Assembly (NCBI GenBank): GCA_026874595.1
Contig: CM049311.1
Span: forward strand, 9,091,676-9,155,675
Length of the DNA stretch: 64,000 bases
Reading direction: 5' to 3'
DNA from: Sipunculus nudus
Lineage: Eukaryota; Annelida; Sipuncula; Golfingiida; Sipunculidae
Numbering within the stretch: position 1 is the first letter of the stretch; each line of letters starts with the position of its first letter. The notes below the pieces were generated by a model. That model did not search any database. It saw only the letters and a program-made list of their open reading frames with translations, and was not told the DNA's origin. Made by a program: the position numbers and the translations under genes. Of this stretch, positions 59,779-64,000 are shown in pieces.

Positions 59779-62356
59779 ACCCGACTAAAAGCCACACGGA
59801 GTGACAGTAAAGTATATTAGTTCCATGAAATAACAAAATGGTGAACTAAATCTTCTATAGCATTTATCTTGAACACTGTCCACTACTTATAGTGTGCTAA
59901 CAGCTCATTGAAGCATATATACACAAGTGTCCGTTATAATCCTTTTACCTCCCGTAAATGTCGGACCACGAGATCTCAGGAATGGGCTTTCAAAGCCTTC
60001 ATTTATAATAGAGTTGCGGAAACACAGGGTGGATCAAAAGTCTCGATACGAGCTTCGCCTGGCATTCTGCCAAGTCTTATCCGTGTGGCAAAACTACAAA
60101 CCTTAGGTACAAATGCCGAAATGTGTCCCTGAACTCTCACTGTCGTCTGAAACGTCCACAGAAGCTTTCTTCTTAAAATGCTGCTCTCAACAAGCAGTCT
60201 TGACCTCTCTTGTGTTTAATAGCTATTCTTTATACGATTGTATCTCTATATACTAGCATGTATTCATGTCAGTAGCCAGTGAGATACGGGAATGTTCCAT
60301 CTCGGCACGACAAATCACAGATTTGTTATTCATGCAGCAACGTTTAGTAAGCATATTCTAGATTGTGATTAGTTAACTATGGTCTCATTGACTAGATTCT
60401 TATTTATGGTAAACAGTGTTAATAACGTGGAAGCAGACGAATTTAAGGCAAAGTTTAGGATAAATGTGAGCTGCAGCGGTGTCATGTAGAGGAGACCGTG
60501 TGGGCAGGAGCACTGATTGTTGTGAAGAGCAGAGAGGTTCCTATAGGAACTAAACGATCTCCACGGAAGCTAGTGCTTGCTTGAGTGGAATTAAGCGGGT
60601 AACATTCTGTTTATATAGTGGAACAAATTTACGGTCGTTCAGAAGGATTTTTTAAACATTTTAGGAGAAACCAATAATTTAAACAACAGGCGGTTGCCTG
60701 TGAATTATCATTTAAGAGAGTGCTCTCTTCTTTTGGCACTCATTCGCATCGTTTATGCGATTTTTTAAGTGTTCGTTGTAAGGTATATTCCCGAAATCAA
60801 TTAACATGATGTGAAAGTCGGGACCCTCACTCATGTACTGGAATCCTTTCGAATATCTTAGAATAATGTATGGGCTGAATTGTTAAATGTTGGTGTCATT
60901 CTCGGTGAATACAAATGTTTCCCCCCAAGTGTTAAAAACGCCTATAGGTACAAGTAATTTTGTTTCGTTACATGATCTACATGAGATAATGGCGTATGAT
61001 ACATACGAGTATAAAAACAGTGCGTGTTCTTCTCTTTCAGAAAATGTATAAACCACGCGGTCTGAGATCATTATATGAAGCTATACTGACACTCCAATGC
61101 CATAAAACTAGTATTTATGCCATCAATACATGTGAATCAAACCTGCATACGACTCCCATGCTTTAAAGCCCCATCAGTTCCATAACAATACAAGTTATTC
61201 CTTGATCTAGGGTTTATTGCGGTGTAAAAGGTATACAAATAACTGATTATGTGTTATAATTACATGTAGTTTAATGGGCCACAGTATTTCTGTCTGGCCT
61301 TCGCGGCCCACTAAAGCTAATATCACTCCCAAACATTAAGATCACATCTTTGTACCATATACTAGTCGATCCAGAGCTCAGGATACAGCGATCATTGCAC
61401 CCTTACCTTTCTATCTAAAGGACATGTGATTTTTTTGGCTGATATTTAGCAAATGTTTTAAAATTAAAGAATTGCTAAGAAATTTAATTATCTCTTCGAT
61501 CCCTTATTATCGTACATTAATCATTTATGAAAACATTTTATATTTTAATAATTTGTTTCATGCACAAAATTGTGCGTATTGCTCGAGGACATGAAGACAT
61601 ATGATTCCAAAGTTTCAGCAGAAGTGAACCTCTTAATGCAGAGCATGGAATTCAATTATAATTCATGATACACTCGCTATGAGAAAGTCGACGTGTCAGA
61701 ACGAGGGGTCGGCGATTGGTTAATGATAAAATATCGACATTTATATAGGAAGAAAATCTTTTTAAATAATGTCTTATAATGTATTCAGTGAAAGTTTGTT
61801 ACTGAGAAGATGTCCATGCAACACATATTAAAAATAACCAAATCTAGTGGGGATGATTCTACTTTCTTTATGGTATTATGGCAGTCCACCTGTTATGCTT
61901 ATAATTTTAGTTTTATTTCCCTTTCATAACAAAATTTCGCATCCTTTTCTTAAAGGTTACTTGCTTCTTAGACAGTACATAGAAAAAATGCTTCGTTCTA
62001 AAATTATATATTCCTGTTTATCAGCATTGAACTAATGCAAGACAATGGCCGAAAGTAGAGCTTCGTGGAAAGAAATATTACTTCAGTAGCGACTCTCTAA
62101 AATTTTCTTTACGCCTACTGCTGCAGCAGTACAATATTCCACTAACAGGTAGATTTTGACTTTGAATCATGAAGAGTTACATTATATATTTTGTGTTTCG
62201 TTGGTTAGACGATCCAATGAAGGAAACGTTTAAAAATCTAATTTTTAAAGTTTGTTTTTCCCGATTGTCCAATATAATATATTGATCTAATATATTGATC
62301 ATTATTTATTCAAATATTTTGCGGCTTCTGTTAAACGCTTCTCTTTGTATTTGTAG

Positions 62357-62457
62357 CCTCGTGTGGTGTGAGCGGCTACACAGAGGGCCTGTTTGATCTA
62401 GGTCTGGTCATCTTTGGCGGTACAGAAGTCACCGACAGGAAAAAGTAGCCCTGGATG
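62357..62457 (+). pseudogene. psi-D exon 6 with in-frame stop
   Basis: [29 protein letters not shown] then TAG (62446-62448) where gene B has Trp of KKWPWM. Length (101) and splice sites kept. Confidence 0.88.
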
Positions 62458-63280
62458 GTAAGACAACGTCATCACTAATATGACGCCAATATATGATACA
62501 CACAGTAATATAATATGGTCATTTCCAGTCGTCACGAGAAATAACAGGCGCGGAAATCATTGCAATTGCGAAAGTTATTAAGCGGAGTTTTTGAAAACTC
62601 AACTGATTCTAGTCAACTGACTCCAATGTTCTCCATGAAAACTACTCCAGTCCACCACGCGTCTAGTTTGTTTCGCTCATTAATTGTTGCTCGGTGATGA
62701 ATTTTAATTTGGAAAATCTTAAGAAAATAAGAGAAGTTGATCCCCCAATGGTTGGTGAACATCCTTTACTAGTAATGGGGATTTCAGTATAAAGAGAATA
62801 GCATTTAGTTCTTGGGTTACGTTTTAGTGAACTTTCATAATAGATGAAAAATTCATATGCAAAAAAGAATCTGTTTGAATTTTATTTCCCTCAGGCGGTA
62901 ATTGGAATTTGCCATAGAAATAGCAGAGAATTAAAATTATTTTTCAACCAATCAAAGCATAAACTAATTACATGGACACCTTACCATCAACCCCTGTGAG
63001 TTCTAATTTGCCGATACATGTATACCAATTATTGTCCATAAATATGTACATGTTTAAACATTTCATCCTTCGTTAGGTAACTATATTGTGCTTTACCTTA
63101 TAATCCTTGCAATTAAGGTCGGTGTCTCCATATAATTCACCTTTCTGCTATTTTTATTTGTACAAAATAATATATAAGATATAACAAATGGTTAAAACAA
63201 TTTTGGCAATAGAAAGAACTTTCAAGAGTAAAAGATGTGTGTTGTACCTACGTGATTACAGACACCCTTTGCCTCTTTAG

Positions 63281-63378
63281 GTCTCACTCCAACGGACAGA
63301 AGCCAGCAGTCATTTCTGTGGCGGCTCAGTGATCCATCCAGAGTGGGTGCTGACGGCAGCACACTGTCTTTACAATAA
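63281..63378 (+). pseudogene. psi-D exon 7: protease, His region
   Basis: [29 protein letters not shown], 98 nt. The last two bases are AA rather than CT, changing the following Leu codon; otherwise intact. The intron then leaves the window. Confidence 0.85.
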
Positions 63379-63689
63379 GTAAGTAATAAAGAAGGAAACA
63401 AATTGGCCAGAGATAAAATGGATTTTAGAGGTGCCTGCCTAATCGAGCAAAATCTTTGATTTCTCTTTGAATGCCTTTACATGCAGATTGATTATTGAAG
63501 TTAAAAGAAAGAATAGTTAATCTGGTTGTGATAATAAAATAAAATTTCTATCATCCAAATAGAAAGTAGAATTAAAAGAAATGTATTGGAAACTGTTAGC
63601 ATTTAAAATCCTTAGTAAAAGTGTAATCTCAATTGATGATAGGATAAAGATCACTATATCGTTTCATGTTAAAATATGGTTTATCTTTC

Positions 63690-63925
63690 AAGGGGGGGGG
63701 GGTCCAAACAAGGAAGGCTAATGAAAAACCTAAGAAAGGATCACCAGGTCCAGAAAAGGGGGTTCAGGCCAACCAATGAGAACTGATGAAAAACCAAAAA
63801 AAAAAAAAAAAAAGAAAAAGATCACCCGATCCGGAAAAGGGGGTCCGTGCCCTTAAGAAAAGCTTGCAGCGATTGAAAAAAAAGGGGGGGGGGGAGGGGA
63901 GGGTCCGGACCCCCTGGAATATTTT
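63690..63925 (+). repeat. GGATCC-type repeat in psi-D intron 7
   Basis: Repeated 'gatcaccaggtccagaaaagggggt' motifs and G runs, ending 'ggtccggaccccctggaa'. Includes an A18 tract. Confidence 0.55.
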
Positions 63926-64000
63926 TTCTTTTTTAGTAGCAGGTGGAACATACTGGGGGAATTACTTTCACACTGATTATATGTATATACCATATCTGAT

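Larger units (their letters stand above)
52336..63378 (+). pseudogene. psi-D: inverted, disrupted duplicate of gene B (runs past the right edge)
   Basis: Exons recognised: 52336-52405, 52849-53085, 55616-55871, 58832-58944, a duplicated exon 5 at 59127-59506, 62357-62457 and 63281-63378. Exons 8-11 would lie beyond the window. Lesions: one extra base in exon 3 (256 nt, frame lost before the fourth Cys), a 176-bp tandem duplication with an internal deletion in exon 5 that breaks its frame, TGG to TAG in exon 6 (62446-62448), and loss of the last Leu codon in exon 7. Exons 1, 2, 4 and 7 remain open. The upstream region is also duplicated. Transcription cannot be excluded, and a truncated product with domain 1 is possible. 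Confidence 0.85.
47530..64000 (+). repeat. Inverted duplication, right arm (psi-D)
   Basis: Counterpart of the left arm, interrupted at about 48040-51400 by DNA absent from the left arm. The right end is cut by the window, so the full length is unknown. Confidence 0.8.

Overview
The window is animal (metazoan) genomic DNA: AT-rich, with spliced genes, introns of about 0.1 to 3 kb, long (TA)n tracts, decayed LINEs and a repeat family with a (CCGT)n head. That repeat style, and secreted multi-domain serine proteases in tandem, fit a mollusc, most likely a bivalve. The taxonomic call is an inference. No tRNA, rRNA or CRISPR was seen.

The window holds four copies of one gene family. Two look intact: gene A (+, 5355..16426, 11 coding exons, 537 aa) and gene B (-, 36965..23286, 11 coding exons, 536 aa). 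They lie tail to tail. Two are pseudogenes: psi-C (+, about 42450..46380, a decayed copy of A that lost exons 4, 5 and 7-9) and psi-D (+, 52336 to beyond the right edge, an inverted copy of B with a frameshift, a scrambled exon 5 and a stop codon). Exon lengths and intron phases agree exactly across copies (255, 113, 142, 98, 135 and 143 nt for exons 3, 4, 5, 7, 8 and 9), so the models rest on comparison as well as on splice sites.

The predicted protein has a signal peptide, three copies of a four-cysteine domain of about 80 residues (C-x12/13-C-x9-C-...-C-[YLF]-G, with Pro-His before the second Cys and Trp five residues after it) that I do not recognise as a named family, then a chymotrypsin-fold (S1) serine protease with His, Asp and Ser all present. 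Two features are unusual. The residue before the expected activation cleavage is Val, not Arg/Lys. The S1-pocket residue 189 is Asn in A and Lys in B, not Asp. This looks like a small, fast-evolving cluster of secreted proteases of unknown substrate.

Layout: 1-1747 repeat copy R1; 1748-3510 no gene; 3511-4776 5'-truncated LINE (-); 4777-16800 gene A; 17080-20241 repeat R2; 20242-23285 no gene, one tandem duplication; 23286-36965 gene B, with repeat R3, a ~300-bp-period satellite and a TIR element in its introns; 36966-38340 upstream region of B; 38341-42450 no gene; 42450-46900 psi-C and its flank; 47530-64000 inverted arm with psi-D, interrupted at about 48040-51400 by a LINE (-). Gene B and psi-D form a very large imperfect inverted repeat (about 23.3-38.3 kb against 47.5-64 kb); A and psi-C form a direct repeat.
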